NCBI GenBank assembly: GCA_900543165.1
Contig: UQQQ01000004.1
Coordinates: forward strand, 1 to 59,494
Direction of reading: 5' to 3'
From: an uncultured Dialister sp.
GTDB lineage: Bacteria; Bacillota; Negativicutes; Veillonellales; Dialisteraceae
DNA: 59,494 bases
Part shown: positions 15,211 to 24,099 of the stretch, one piece after another
Position numbering within the stretch: position 1 is the stretch's first letter
How the letters are laid out: each line of letters starts with the position of its first letter
Notes under the pieces: generated by a model
The model's database searches: none
What the model was told of the DNA's origin: nothing
Seen by the model: only the letters and a program-made list of their open reading frames with translations
Translations under genes and position numbers: made by a program

Positions 15211-16321
15211 TTTCGATCCCTCCCATGGCCACTGATATCCGATCTGCTACAGCCACCTCTGTGCTTTTTACTTTCGTAAATACAGGCTCTGTGATTTCCG
15301 CCCGTTTGGCTCCCGCTTCGATGATATTCTTCATCAACTGCGACGGATTGATGTCTCTGCCCAGCTTCTCCTTCTGCCATTCAACGTATTGATTGACCGC
15401 TTCCGTGACGGCCTGCTGGATGGTTGCAGAAAAGCTTTCGCTATCTTCTCCGATGTAATAAGTAACCTGAATGGCATAATTCTTCACAGTCGGAGCTTGT
15501 ACGCTCACATGATCTGTCAGGGGCCGCACCGTTTTATCATTGCACGCAGCCTTTACAAGATTCAGAATTTCCTCTCCCGGGACCTTTCCGCCTTTCAGAA
15601 GTGGGCGGATTTCCACCTCACCCGCTGCCGGAGACCATACCAGGACATCAGAAATCAGAGAAGAAGCCCGTTTTGCATAATATTCATACGCTCCGGAGGG
15701 ACCGGTAGTAGGAAATTTTTCCGGCGCCTCACGAATAGCTTCCCGGAAACTTTCATCGGCTTCTATCTCACTTCCGCCTTCCGATGTAGTCGTATTACGT
15801 GCAGAAGCTACAAAGGGTACCGGATCCACCAAAGTGGACAGCTCACCGGGAAGATATCCGTTCCCGATTGTTCCTGTCTGCGTACAGGACGCAGGAACCT
15901 CCATCTGCAACTTCCCTGCGGGAATAGCTGCATCTGCACCGATAGCAAAGAAAACATTATCTCCCGCGGTAACTCTGGTACCCGCAGGGATTACGGTGGA
16001 TACCGCTCTTTTCTCCGAGAGAGTAAACTGCACAGTAGTGACTGCCGGGGATGCCGGAAGCCGTTCCACTCCCACAAGGATCCCTAAATGGTCCAGATTA
16101 TTCCCAACCGCGTATTTCAGAAGATTCTGTTTCCCTGTGTAATTGATGAATTCTCTTTGCTGGATGATGATTTCCGCGATAGTCAGCAGGAAGAGCCGTA
16201 CCGGGTCCCCCTGGGCAAGCGCCCGCCCCGTGATAGATGTATAGAGCCCGATCAGCTCCGCCTGCACAGATTCCTTATCGGCATCAACAAAGACCACATC
16301 CTGCAAATCATTCAGTGTCAT
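15203..16321 (-). CDS. Baseplate assembly protein J
   Basis: 372 aa, Baseplate_J family. FVDADKESVQAELIGLYTSI near residue 10, the central EIEADESFREAIREAPEKFP and GPSGAYEYYAKRASSLISDV match gpJ. It forms the outer wedge of the contractile baseplate. The start overlaps the end of gpW by 14 bases. Confidence 0.93.
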   Translation of the reverse strand: MTLNDLQDVVFVDADKESVQAELIGLYTSITGRALAQGDPVRLFLLTIAEIIIQQREFINYTGKQNLLKYAVGNNLDHLGILVGVERLPASPAVTTVQFTLSEKRAVSTVIPAGTRVTAGDNVFFAIGADAAIPAGKLQMEVPASCTQTGTIGNGYLPGELSTLVDPVPFVASARNTTTSEGGSEIEADESFREAIREAPEKFPTTGPSGAYEYYAKRASSLISDVLVWSPAAGEVEIRPLLKGGKVPGEEILNLVKAACNDKTVRPLTDHVSVQAPTVKNYAIQVTYYIGEDSESFSATIQQAVTEAVNQYVEWQKEKLGRDINPSQLMKNIIEAGAKRAEITEPVFTKVKSTEVAVADRISVAMGGIESE

Positions 16322-16625
16322 TGATTCTCACCGTCACTTTCGGTCTCAAAATCCCGTCCGCATCCGCAGTCCATGTTATTGCTTTGACGGAAACCCGCGG
16401 CTCATAAGTACGGATGGCGTTAACGATTCCGGAGGATATTTCTGCCTGCGCTTTAGGAAGCGGATGGTCAATAAAGCGCATATCCACTCCGAAGTCCCGA
16501 TCCAGCGGTACACTTCCCACAGGTGTTGCAAGGATTGTCCGTACATTCTGGAGGATTTCTTCATACTTATTCGCAGGAGATAAATTTACTTCCGAAGGAA
16601 TTCCCACAACAAGGGAAACATCCAC
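16308..16625 (-). CDS. Baseplate wedge protein W (gp25-like)
   Basis: 105 aa, GPW/gp25 family, with ILQNVRTILATPVGSVPLDR and FGVDMRFIDHPLP. It is the inner baseplate wedge with lysozyme-like fold ancestry. It starts one base after the stop of the gpU-like gene. Confidence 0.92.
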   Translation of the reverse strand: MDVSLVVGIPSEVNLSPANKYEEILQNVRTILATPVGSVPLDRDFGVDMRFIDHPLPKAQAEISSGIVNAIRTYEPRVSVKAITWTADADGILRPKVTVRINDTE

Positions 16626-17033
16626 TTACACCACCAGCCTTTCTGTATATTCAGAGAGCGAAACATCCACAGAAACGGACAGAATTCCCCCTAAAGAGTC
16701 CCAGTAGTTCACTGTTTCCCCAATCGACTCCACCACCCAGAAACTATCTCCAACCACATTCCCCCCGATGATCAGAGGCAAAACCGCCCCCGTGTCTCTG
16801 TATTCCCGGAGCTGGTTCAGCTCTTCCTTCGGAGATATTCCCTGGTCTCGCCGGAGCAGCATCTTGAAGCTGATTTTCTCCGTATCGGGGCCTAAAAATT
16901 CCATAACTGGTTTCTCCCCTATGATTTCATGCTTTGCCCATCGTCCGGAGGACTCCCTGCTGTAATCGTGGAAAGTATTAACCACCTGAGAGGAAGTCAT
17001 AAAGAGGATGCTGCCCAGGGATCCTACGTACAT
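16626..17033 (-). CDS. Tail protein U-like (P2 gpU family)
   Basis: 135 aa, MYVGSLGSILFMTSSQVVNT, then GRWAKHEIIGEKPVMEFLGP and DTGAVLPLIIGGNVVGDSFW, the P2 gpU pattern. gpU acts as a tail terminator or tail-completion factor. Here it lies between PAAR and gpW, unlike P2, where U follows the tape measure. Confidence 0.85.
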   Translation of the reverse strand: MYVGSLGSILFMTSSQVVNTFHDYSRESSGRWAKHEIIGEKPVMEFLGPDTEKISFKMLLRRDQGISPKEELNQLREYRDTGAVLPLIIGGNVVGDSFWVVESIGETVNYWDSLGGILSVSVDVSLSEYTERLVV

Positions 17034-17034
17034 A

Positions 17035-17325
17035 CTAACCTCCTATAATTACATTACTGCTTCCTTCCGCAGCGTTTCCTCCGCAGCTCACACTGTCCCC
17101 GATCCGCCCCGCCTTGCGTCCGTTGATCAGGACTGTTCCGCTCCCGGAGGAGAGCACACCGCTGTGAGAAGGATGATCGATACAGCCGTGCGGCGCATAG
17201 CTGTCACTCATCCGGCCTGCTCCTTTCCCGTTGATAAAGACATTCGCGCTGGCCGATACCAGCGCTGTCGGCGGGCAGGCATCGTGTCCTGTGTCATTGT
17301 CTCCCAACCTTGTTGCCTGCGGCAT
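17035..17325 (-). CDS. PAAR-domain spike tip protein
   Basis: 96 aa of PAAR repeats: TRLGDNDTGHDACPP, FINGKGAGRMSDS, GCIDHPSHSGVLSSGSGTVL, INGRKAGRIGDSVSCGG. The His/Cys residues would hold the metal at the tip. It caps the gpV spike for membrane piercing, and is adjacent to gpV. Confidence 0.92.
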   Translation of the reverse strand: MPQATRLGDNDTGHDACPPTALVSASANVFINGKGAGRMSDSYAPHGCIDHPSHSGVLSSGSGTVLINGRKAGRIGDSVSCGGNAAEGSSNVIIGG

Positions 17326-17335
17326 TTTTGCCTCC

Positions 17336-17761
17336 TTAATTCAGATAAATCATCTGCCCATTCACTGTGATATTCCCATCAGCAATAATGGAAATATTTC
17401 CGGCTGCGTGAATTGTCAAATCCCCGCTCGACCGGTCATGCCGGATTTCCGTGCCGTCAGAAAACTTGATTGCCTGCACATCCTGCGAGTTTTCCACCGG
17501 CGCATCCGTACGGCTGTAAAACGTGCCCAGAATAAAGCCCTGGCATACCCCTCTTCCGGAGGTGTTTGGCAAGAACAGGCATACTACCTGCTCATCGATA
17601 TCCGGGATCCAGTAGTCCTTATTGGCCTTGCTTCCCCGTGTCAGGACAGGGAGCTCATACGTCACATTGCCATCATTGGCCTCAAAAGCCACCCTGGCAG
17701 TCCCGTTGGCCGGATTCACACTGGATACAGAGCCCACGCGGATCAGAGACTTAATATCCAT
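17336..17761 (-). CDS. Baseplate spike protein V
   Basis: 141 aa, gpV family: an OB-fold start (IRVGSVSSVNPANGTARVAF), YWIPDIDEQVVCLFLPNTSG, then a short beta-helix spike (SSGDLTIHAAGNISIIADGN). It forms the membrane-puncturing needle topped by the PAAR protein. It overlaps the D gene by 11 bases. Confidence 0.92.
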   Translation of the reverse strand: MDIKSLIRVGSVSSVNPANGTARVAFEANDGNVTYELPVLTRGSKANKDYWIPDIDEQVVCLFLPNTSGRGVCQGFILGTFYSRTDAPVENSQDVQAIKFSDGTEIRHDRSSGDLTIHAAGNISIIADGNITVNGQMIYLN

Positions 17762-18809
17762 TAAGACACCTCCTCAAATCGACACGGACGGTATATCCTC
17801 CGCTCATGGAATGTTCTGCTTCCGTGATGATATATTTACCGTCAAAAGCACCGAAGCCCTGCATCATGGCGGTCATTCCGGCCGCAATATGGAAACTGCC
17901 CGGCAAAGATATACTGGCGGTGATTTCATCCTTATTCTTTTCACGGAGCCGTTTCTTTGCCAGACGCTCCGCTTCAGCTGTATTCGCCACCTGCTCTTTT
18001 ACCTGCAATGTCTTTCCTGTTTTTCCAGGCGCCGTAAAGGTGGTTTCAATGATTTCCTTTGTGCTGCTGTCCTGATACTTTACATGACAGGCAGCAAATA
18101 CATCACGGATTTTAGAGGAAATGCTGTAGGACAGCAGGTGCGGGAGAAACGTCATCTTCCCTTCACTGTCCTCTGTGTAGACGGTTCCCGGTTTGACGAA
18201 GGTCAGCGCAGCTTCCTCCGCTTCATACTTGGCTTCATCAAAGATAATAATTTTCCCGTCGCTGATTTTCAGCGCCAGTCCGTAATCCCTGCAGAGCGCA
18301 AGCAAAAAAGACAGATCAGACTGCTCGGTCTGTTCTGCCCTGTCAATCACGGGATTATCTTCTGTGTCGTAAAAAAGTTCCATTTCCGCACCGGAAGCAA
18401 TATCCTGTGCAATCGTCTTCAATTCTGCCTTCTCCCAACTGCGGGTATGTTCCTCCCCCCGCAGGGTGTTACCGTCGGGAACGCTCACGGCCTTGATCTG
18501 CACCTCCGAAGGGTATCCGGATACGGATATTTCATCAATCTCAAAAGCCCCCAATGGAAATGTTTTTTCTCCGGTCAGACTCGCCCACTGAGAAACCTTC
18601 AAGGTCACATCCAGAGAGGCTCCTTTTTCAGGAAGCCAGCTTGACTGCCACAGACCTGCCCGGTCTTCCAGGACAATCTGCAGGTCATCTGCTTCTCCGG
18701 ACAGGTTATCTCGGTAACTGAGACTTTTTAGGTACGGCGCTATATCTGCGGAAATGTCCTTTCCGTTGTACGAAATCACCGCAGAAGCCCGTCTTGCCTG
18801 CCCGATCAT
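17751..18809 (-). CDS. Late control protein D (tail hub)
   Basis: 352 aa, phage late control D family. It holds an SYNGKDISADIAPYLKSLSY start, DLQIVLEDRAGLWQSSWLP, and a gp27-like hub fold. In P2 it is both tail hub and the Ogr-binding late control protein; only the hub role can be inferred here. The ATG at 18809 has GGAGG six bases before it and overlaps the gpX stop. Confidence 0.9.
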   Translation of the reverse strand: MIGQARRASAVISYNGKDISADIAPYLKSLSYRDNLSGEADDLQIVLEDRAGLWQSSWLPEKGASLDVTLKVSQWASLTGEKTFPLGAFEIDEISVSGYPSEVQIKAVSVPDGNTLRGEEHTRSWEKAELKTIAQDIASGAEMELFYDTEDNPVIDRAEQTEQSDLSFLLALCRDYGLALKISDGKIIIFDEAKYEAEEAALTFVKPGTVYTEDSEGKMTFLPHLLSYSISSKIRDVFAACHVKYQDSSTKEIIETTFTAPGKTGKTLQVKEQVANTAEAERLAKKRLREKNKDEITASISLPGSFHIAAGMTAMMQGFGAFDGKYIITEAEHSMSGGYTVRVDLRRCLNGY

Positions 18810-19012
18810 GTACGCCTCCACGGAGGAAGTGCAGAAGCTGCGGGCTTCGTATAATCCGGAACGATGAGTGTAACGCCCGCAGAGAAAACTACGGTTGATA
18901 TATATTCCGGATTGGCCGCCATAAGGACATTCATTCCAGCTTCATCTCCATAGCATCGCTTGGCGATACTGTCCCACATGTCCCCCTGAATGGTGGTGTA
19001 GATCTTACTCAT
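18806..19012 (-). CDS. Tail protein X (LysM-like)
   Basis: 68 aa from the ATG at 19012 (AAAGGAGG upstream). YTTIQGDMWDSIAKRCYGDE and MAANPEYISTVVFSAGVTLI are the gpX/LysM pattern. It is a small baseplate or tail component. Its ATG overlaps the stop codon that the tape measure gene would use if its frameshift were repaired. Confidence 0.9.
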   Translation of the reverse strand: MSKIYTTIQGDMWDSIAKRCYGDEAGMNVLMAANPEYISTVVFSAGVTLIVPDYTKPAASALPPWRRT

Positions 19013-19171
19013 AGGACAGCCTCCTTTCATCCCGCTGCAGATTCAGCAGCATCCGGCGAAGTTCATCCATAGAAAGCGCCATGACACGCTGCACCGTGGA
19101 CTCATCCGCATTTCCCGAAATATTGATGACCGGCCGGAATTCCACAGAAACATTTCCGCCGTGTCCGGAGG

Positions 19172-21148
19172 CTATCCCGTTCGATGCGCGAGGAAGAACA
19201 CCGAGAGATTGCCCCGCCTGTGTCCACAGAGACTGACCGCACGAGAACTTCCGTTAAGCGGGATAGCCGCTTCCGGACTGTTTTCTGCAAAGGTCGTCAG
19301 GAAAGCGCCCTTCCGGTAGATACCGCCTTCTGCATTCTGTGCAACGGCTGCGCTCTCATTTGCCGTGACGTTGATTTGTCCGGAAATCGGAGAGGAAAAC
19401 AAACCTTTCAGCGCTTCCCATTTCTGAGAAAGCCAGTCAATGACTGCCCCAAAGCGGCTTCTGATACCGTCCACAAATTCCTGCAGTGCCTGGGCGGGAT
19501 CGTTCCAGAGAGTAATGAACCACTGCTTAACCGTATCCCAGTTATTGATAAGCCATACCGCAGCCCCTGTAAGAAGAGCAATTCCCGCAAGCATAAGAAA
19601 GAACGGGCACGCAGCCATGGCTGCATTCACCAGCCACTGTGCCCCTGCCCAGAGCTTCATCACGCCGGAGGAGAACAGGGCGGCATTGGTGTTGATGATA
19701 GTAGCCACTGTATTATTTTTAAGCACAGTCTGCATGATCAGATGAGCCGCAGTCATTGCCGCCGATGCAACCTGCCAAGCTCGATACGCAACCACCAATG
19801 AAAATACTCCCGCTGTAAAAAGCGCCAGCGCCTGAATCAGCCCCGGGAATCGTGCTGCAAGATCCCCAGCACTGGAGGCAAGACTGCCCAACAACTCAAC
19901 GAACGGCGTCATGACAGGAAGAATACCTGTCCCTATGGCAATCTTCGCCGCTTCCATCCGGTTCTTCATCAACTGCGCGCTGTTCGCCGTCGTCTGAGAA
20001 CGGGTATCAAATTCAGCCTGCATGCTTCCGGCGTAATTGGCCGCATCCCCCACCTTGTTGAAATTGTCCCGGAGTCCGTCCAGATTGGACAGGAGTGGGG
20101 CAATAGCTCCCAGGGATTCCTTCCCGAAGATGTTCTGCAGGACGGATGCCTGAGATGCCTTGTCCAGCTGAGAAATGCTCTGGAAAACATCCAGGATAGC
20201 TCCCTTTGCGTCCGTCTGCATCCGCTGTGCCAGCTCTGTCGTGCTGATACCCAGCTGTGCAAAAGCCTCCTTCTGTGTCTTGGTGGCGCTTTCACCGGAT
20301 ACCATGGCCAGAATTAGATTCTTGATGCCTGTTGCAGCTACATCGGATTCAATACCGGATCCGACCATGCTGGCACCGAGAGCGGCGATTTCTCCGGAGG
20401 CCACACCGCCGACTTCACCGAGCGGCCCGATCCGCGTCACTACATCGGAAATGAGAGGTGCAGAAGCCGCCGTAGTATTGCCAAGATAGTTGATCTTGTC
20501 GGCCAATGCCTCTACATCAGCCTGATTTATCTTGAAGGCTGTCCGCCACTTGGCCATCATATCCCCCGCCTGATCGGCAGAAATATCGAAGGCCACCCCC
20601 ATCTTGGCCGCAGCTTCCGCGAAGGCCGTCAGATCTTCTCTGGCGATCCCGCTCTGCCCGCCGGCAGCCACGATTTTCCCCAGCCCCTCCGCCGTCATAG
20701 GAATGTTCTTCGATAGTTCCAGGATATCTCGGTTCATCTGCTGAAACTGTTCCGGCGTATCAAAGTCCACAACTTTACGCACATCAGCCATAACCGATTC
20801 AAACTGTATGGCGGACTGTACAGGTTCAGCCAGAAATCCCGCAACATTTTGCGCCGTATAAAATAACGCCGTCATATCAAGCATGGATTTATGAAAAATT
20901 TCCCCTGAATTGACTCTGTTCAGCTTATCCTGATACATTTTCGTCATCTTCTGCGCATTGTCAAAGGACTTTTGATTGATAATCCCTTTGCTAAAAGCCT
21001 TGTTGAGGTCGCTTTGGGCCTGTTGCAGGTCCCACATGGCCCCCTTCATTGCATAAAGGCCTTTATTGACTTTCATGAAGGATGCGCCAACGGACGGAGC
21101 CAGACTGGCGCCGATACTGAATCCGAAAGAAAAGGCCTTTCCTGGCAT
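19172..21148 (-). CDS. Tail tape measure protein, frameshifted near C-terminus
   Basis: 658 aa as read, TP901 tape-measure family: FVELLGSLASSAGDLAARFP, PMTAEGLGKIVAAGGQSGIA, and two hydrophobic regions (about 430-560). It sets tail length and passes into the host during ejection. After AIPLNGSSRAVSL the frame shifts. The downstream frame continues as WTQAGQSLGVLPRASNG, then VSVEFRPVINISGNADESTV, ending with a TAA at 19005-19007 that overlaps gpX. A TG duplication or a one-base loss at 19222-19231 explains this. About 75 aa are lost as read. Confidence 0.88.
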   Translation of the reverse strand: MPGKAFSFGFSIGASLAPSVGASFMKVNKGLYAMKGAMWDLQQAQSDLNKAFSKGIINQKSFDNAQKMTKMYQDKLNRVNSGEIFHKSMLDMTALFYTAQNVAGFLAEPVQSAIQFESVMADVRKVVDFDTPEQFQQMNRDILELSKNIPMTAEGLGKIVAAGGQSGIAREDLTAFAEAAAKMGVAFDISADQAGDMMAKWRTAFKINQADVEALADKINYLGNTTAASAPLISDVVTRIGPLGEVGGVASGEIAALGASMVGSGIESDVAATGIKNLILAMVSGESATKTQKEAFAQLGISTTELAQRMQTDAKGAILDVFQSISQLDKASQASVLQNIFGKESLGAIAPLLSNLDGLRDNFNKVGDAANYAGSMQAEFDTRSQTTANSAQLMKNRMEAAKIAIGTGILPVMTPFVELLGSLASSAGDLAARFPGLIQALALFTAGVFSLVVAYRAWQVASAAMTAAHLIMQTVLKNNTVATIINTNAALFSSGVMKLWAGAQWLVNAAMAACPFFLMLAGIALLTGAAVWLINNWDTVKQWFITLWNDPAQALQEFVDGIRSRFGAVIDWLSQKWEALKGLFSSPISGQINVTANESAAVAQNAEGGIYRKGAFLTTFAENSPEAAIPLNGSSRAVSLCGHRRGNLSVFFLAHRTG

Positions 21149-21162
21149 GCCATCACCTCCTA

Positions 21163-21171
21163 TGATATAAT
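21163..21171 (+). promoter_or_regulatory. Moron promoter (extended -10)
   Basis: TGATATAAT on the plus strand, about 25 bases before the start of the membrane gene 21197-21382. It is identical to the opposing promoters of cassettes A and C. The -35 is poor. Confidence 0.6.
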
Positions 21172-21196
21172 AAAGATAAGAAAGGGATGATAAAAT

Positions 21197-21382
21197 ATGC
21201 CTGTTATACTATTGATTGCTGTACTATCGGTGATTTCAGCCATTTACCATCCGTTTGGGCCGTATATGTTCCTGATTATATTTGCCTTGGCCACTTATGC
21301 CGCGCTGAAGGCTGAGTCGTGGACTATCCGTATCGGTTCCGTCTTTTTCTTCTTCTTAGCAATCGGCACAGCGTTGTGCTGA
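21197..21382 (+). CDS. Two-span membrane protein, moron on the opposite strand
   Basis: 61 aa, almost entirely hydrophobic (MPVILLIAVLSVISAIYHPF, then SWTIRIGSVFFFFLAIGTAL). It lies on the plus strand inside the minus-strand tail operon between the tape measure and gpE. It has its own extended -10 promoter, AGAAAGGG ribosome site and intrinsic terminator (21387-21416). A separately promoted gene inserted in a late operon is a moron, likely expressed in the lysogen. Superinfection exclusion is a reasonable guess; no family recognised. Confidence 0.72.
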   Translation: MPVILLIAVLSVISAIYHPFGPYMFLIIFALATYAALKAESWTIRIGSVFFFFLAIGTALC

Positions 21383-21386
21383 CCTT

Positions 21387-21416
21387 GCCCCTCCTTCGGG
21401 AGGGGTTATTTTTTTT
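21387..21416 (+). terminator. Moron terminator
   Basis: CCCCTCC-ttc-GGGAGGGG followed by TTATTTTTTTT. It starts 5 bases after the moron stop codon. Confidence 0.88.
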
Positions 21417-21560
21417 GCATTTCTTTCAGCAGCTCTGCGTATTCCAGCATCTCATATACTGTACAGGACAGATAAAAGCCCACCGGTGTATAGCTGTTTA
21501 CAGCCATATCCAGTGCGAGCTTTCTTACATCCTTGGTAGAACCGCCTAACTTAATAAAAA
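21406..21560 (-). other. gpE' extension reached by -1 frameshift
   Basis: At 21555-21561 the minus strand reads T-TTT-TTA, a good slippery heptamer, a few codons before the gpE stop. After a -1 shift the frame stays open for about 50 codons: FFIKLGGSTKDVRKLALDMA, VNSYTPVGFYLSCTVYEMLE, YAELLKEMQKK, stop at 21406-21408. This is the T/T' or E/E' tail-chaperone arrangement. The moron terminator overlaps its end. Confidence 0.8.
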
Positions 21561-21827
21561 ACTAGCCACCGGGAATACAATATTCCGGAAATCTGTGGCG
21601 GGAAGCGCCATGATGTCATCAGGCGGCACTCCGATCAGCTTAGCTGCGATCATTGCCTGAAATGTCATAGAAATAAATACGGAAGGAGACTGATCACCCA
21701 GCGCTCTGGAATCCTTTTCGGCTTTCAGCAGATCGTTTCCTGTGATTCTGTTAAAGTCCAGCGAGACTTCCGTGACTTCTTTTCCTTTGACCACAAGGGC
21801 CTTATTCAGTGTAACGATTGTTTTCAT
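21546..21827 (-). CDS. Tail assembly chaperone gpE-like
   Basis: 93 aa in the zero frame: VKGKEVTEVSLDFNRITGND near residue 13, then AMIAAKLIGVPPDDIMALPA and FRNIVFPVASFLLS. It matches the Mu gp41/P2 gpE-type tail assembly chaperone. The short form and the -1 frameshift product (to 21406) together load the tape measure before tube polymerisation, a conserved feature of long-tailed phages. Confidence 0.85.
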   Translation of the reverse strand: MKTIVTLNKALVVKGKEVTEVSLDFNRITGNDLLKAEKDSRALGDQSPSVFISMTFQAMIAAKLIGVPPDDIMALPATDFRNIVFPVASFLLS

Positions 21828-21882
21828 AATTCCTTATCTCCTGAGCCTGCCCCCGGCAGGCTCTTTTTCATGCAAAAAATAA

Positions 21883-22401
21883 TCAGTTCAGACCAAGAGC
21901 TTCACGGACATCGGACAGATAATCCGTCCCGCCAATATTGCAGATGTAATTGTACTTATCCAGCTCCAGTACGTTTTCCCCATCAATCGTGACCTTTAAA
22001 TAGTTCACTTCGATGGTGTTCTTCGTGTCGCTGGTGGTACCCACATCCAGCTTGCCCAGCTCTGTGGACTTCGGGACACCGGAAACAACAACCTTCACCG
22101 GGCGGACGATGAAGGCGCCCTCCCCGCTGTCCCATACCTGCTGCGCTCCACGGAGATCCAGGTGAACCCCTTTCGGAGAAGAAAGCAGCACATTTGGCTT
22201 TTCGAGAGTGCGCCAGTTCAGCTCCAGTGTCATAGAGCTGTAGTGGCCCATTACAGGGGATTCTACTTCTCCGGCAATGCCCGCCCCTTTAACGGTCTCC
22301 GTCATGGCATCCAGAGTGGGAAGAGTGACATCTGCCACCCCTACCAGGTCATCCCCGTCTTCATATACTCGGAAATTGATCAGCTTTTCCGGTACTTTCA
22401 T
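21883..22401 (-). CDS. Major tail tube protein
   Basis: 172 aa, P2 FII-type: PEKLINFRVYEDGDDLVGVA, DAMTETVKGAGIAGEVESPV, and NTIEVNYLKVTIDGENVLEL. It forms the inner tail tube. The gene is 11 bases downstream of the sheath gene with GGAGG between them. Confidence 0.94.
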   Translation of the reverse strand: MKVPEKLINFRVYEDGDDLVGVADVTLPTLDAMTETVKGAGIAGEVESPVMGHYSSMTLELNWRTLEKPNVLLSSPKGVHLDLRGAQQVWDSGEGAFIVRPVKVVVSGVPKSTELGKLDVGTTSDTKNTIEVNYLKVTIDGENVLELDKYNYICNIGGTDYLSDVREALGLN

Positions 22402-22412
22402 ACTGTACCTCC

Positions 22413-23858
22413 TTATTCAAACAGTGTAGAGAAATAACTCGGATCATATTCGATCACATTTTCAATTTCACGGGCCGGAGTCGGCGGCGTGATGTATGTG
22501 TGGAAACGAATAATACCATCCAGGAGATCTGTAGTCGGATTTTCTTCTTCCAGGAACTCAATGCGGCCTCCCAGAAGCGCCCCGGATGCTACCAATCCGT
22601 TCAAGCGGATGTTCTCACTGTCTACTACGGTCTGGATCAGCCGCTTATTGATGGGCTTATCCACCTTCTGCCAGTATGTCTGGATGAAGGTCTGGGCATG
22701 CCAGTTGAACATCCGTCGCACGCAAAGGAAACAATCCTTCACGTCCGTATTGGCCGGATATACTGCTGTGCGGTTGCCCCAGATGACCCAGCCGCCCATA
22801 AAATTCAGACCGGTGATAGTTCCTTCCCCATTGAGGTAATTGGCCTGATCAATGGTAAGAACAACCTCGGATCCATCTTTCAGGCACAGTCCTGTAGCCT
22901 GCATAGATTTATTGGACGGGGATTCGAAGGGAACATCATCATTATCTGCATCTACCTTACCGATTACTCCGGCAAGATGAGTAGACATGTGGAAAACATG
23001 ATCCCCATTTCTCACCATCGGCCAGCATGCAGCCATATTGGCTCCGGTATAGTTATTCTGATTCTTCCAGTTGTATACATCGCTGTACTTGGTCACTGTA
23101 TCGGCCGGAATATCCACCAGGCATACCGCGTTGAAGAATCCATTGATATCGGAGGCCTTTGCTTTCATGACAGAGGCTACAGACGGATCCTCACTCCATC
23201 CCGGTGCCAGGAGGATTCCAGGAACAAGGCCGAAAAGGGTAAAGACCTGCCCAATCGTTTCCAGACCCCTTTCCTTTCCGGTGGAAACATCAATACCGCC
23301 GATGATATCATCTGCCTCCACCGCAGAAGGATCCAGCTTCGTATATGTTGCGTACAGAGAAGCAGAACCATGTAAAGCCCCCTTCTCCAAAGCCGTAATT
23401 ACAAGGTTCCCATCATCATCAAAGGCCGCTTCATAGTCTGTTCCAGCAGTCAGCGGTTCTCCGGCAGAAGAGGACCGGACCTCCAGCGTCTCGGGAAGGA
23501 CCGGATCGGACAGGACCACAGTACCCTCTGTAATTGTTTTTTCCGCTGCGCTGACTTTTTCAATGTGTTTTTTCGGATCCAGAACATTGACCAGAACCAC
23601 CGGAGCCACCCCGTACAGTGTAAAGTAGCTGTAAATTGCTTCGCAGAGCGTGAAATCCTCCCAGTTATCACTGTATCCGAAGGCTGCCAGCGCCTCTGCA
23701 TAAGTGTGACAGAGGATAGGCTTATTTACTTCTGCCCGGTCGGTCGCCAAATGGACAGGCGCCGTCCCGTAGATAACGGGAAGTCCTGCGGTGGTATTGA
23801 CCGGAGAAATAATGGAAGTTGCCGCTTCCGATGTATAAACGCCGTGTTTATAGGCCAT
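22413..23858 (-). CDS. Tail sheath protein
   Basis: 481 aa contractile sheath, P2 FI family: MAYKHGVYTSEAATSIISPV, AGLPVIYGTAPVHLA, and the C-terminal half with RRMFNWHAQTFIQTYWQKVD, NPTTDLLDGIIRFHTYITPP. It drives tail contraction. The gene pair sheath-tube is in the usual order. Confidence 0.95.
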   Translation of the reverse strand: MAYKHGVYTSEAATSIISPVNTTAGLPVIYGTAPVHLATDRAEVNKPILCHTYAEALAAFGYSDNWEDFTLCEAIYSYFTLYGVAPVVLVNVLDPKKHIEKVSAAEKTITEGTVVLSDPVLPETLEVRSSSAGEPLTAGTDYEAAFDDDGNLVITALEKGALHGSASLYATYTKLDPSAVEADDIIGGIDVSTGKERGLETIGQVFTLFGLVPGILLAPGWSEDPSVASVMKAKASDINGFFNAVCLVDIPADTVTKYSDVYNWKNQNNYTGANMAACWPMVRNGDHVFHMSTHLAGVIGKVDADNDDVPFESPSNKSMQATGLCLKDGSEVVLTIDQANYLNGEGTITGLNFMGGWVIWGNRTAVYPANTDVKDCFLCVRRMFNWHAQTFIQTYWQKVDKPINKRLIQTVVDSENIRLNGLVASGALLGGRIEFLEEENPTTDLLDGIIRFHTYITPPTPAREIENVIEYDPSYFSTLFE

Positions 23859-23859
23859 T

Positions 23860-24099
23860 TCATACCTCCATTGCTTTTCTAAAATACTTATTCAGCGGGG
23901 TCCCTTTTGTCCTGACCGCCTTTTCTGCTGTTTCCAGCTGAGCGATCGGCACGAAAAGTTTCCGGATATTCGGGCAGGTTTTTTCAATTTCATCTACCTT
24001 TGCCGGATACCCGCCGATGAAAATCTGATGACGCATCAGCTGTGCATGCCGCAGAGACGGCCCTATGTAAATCAATTTAATTTCCCCAGATGCTGTCAT
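23860..24099 (-). CDS. Small conserved tail-region protein
   Basis: 79 aa from the ATG at 24099. GEIKLIYIGPSLRHAQLMRH and the basic C-terminus KGTPLNKYFRKAMEV are typical of small proteins found before sheath genes in Negativicutes and Clostridia prophages. It ends one base before the sheath start and overlaps the upstream gene by 23 bases. Function unknown. Confidence 0.65.
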   Translation of the reverse strand: MTASGEIKLIYIGPSLRHAQLMRHQIFIGGYPAKVDEIEKTCPNIRKLFVPIAQLETAEKAVRTKGTPLNKYFRKAMEV

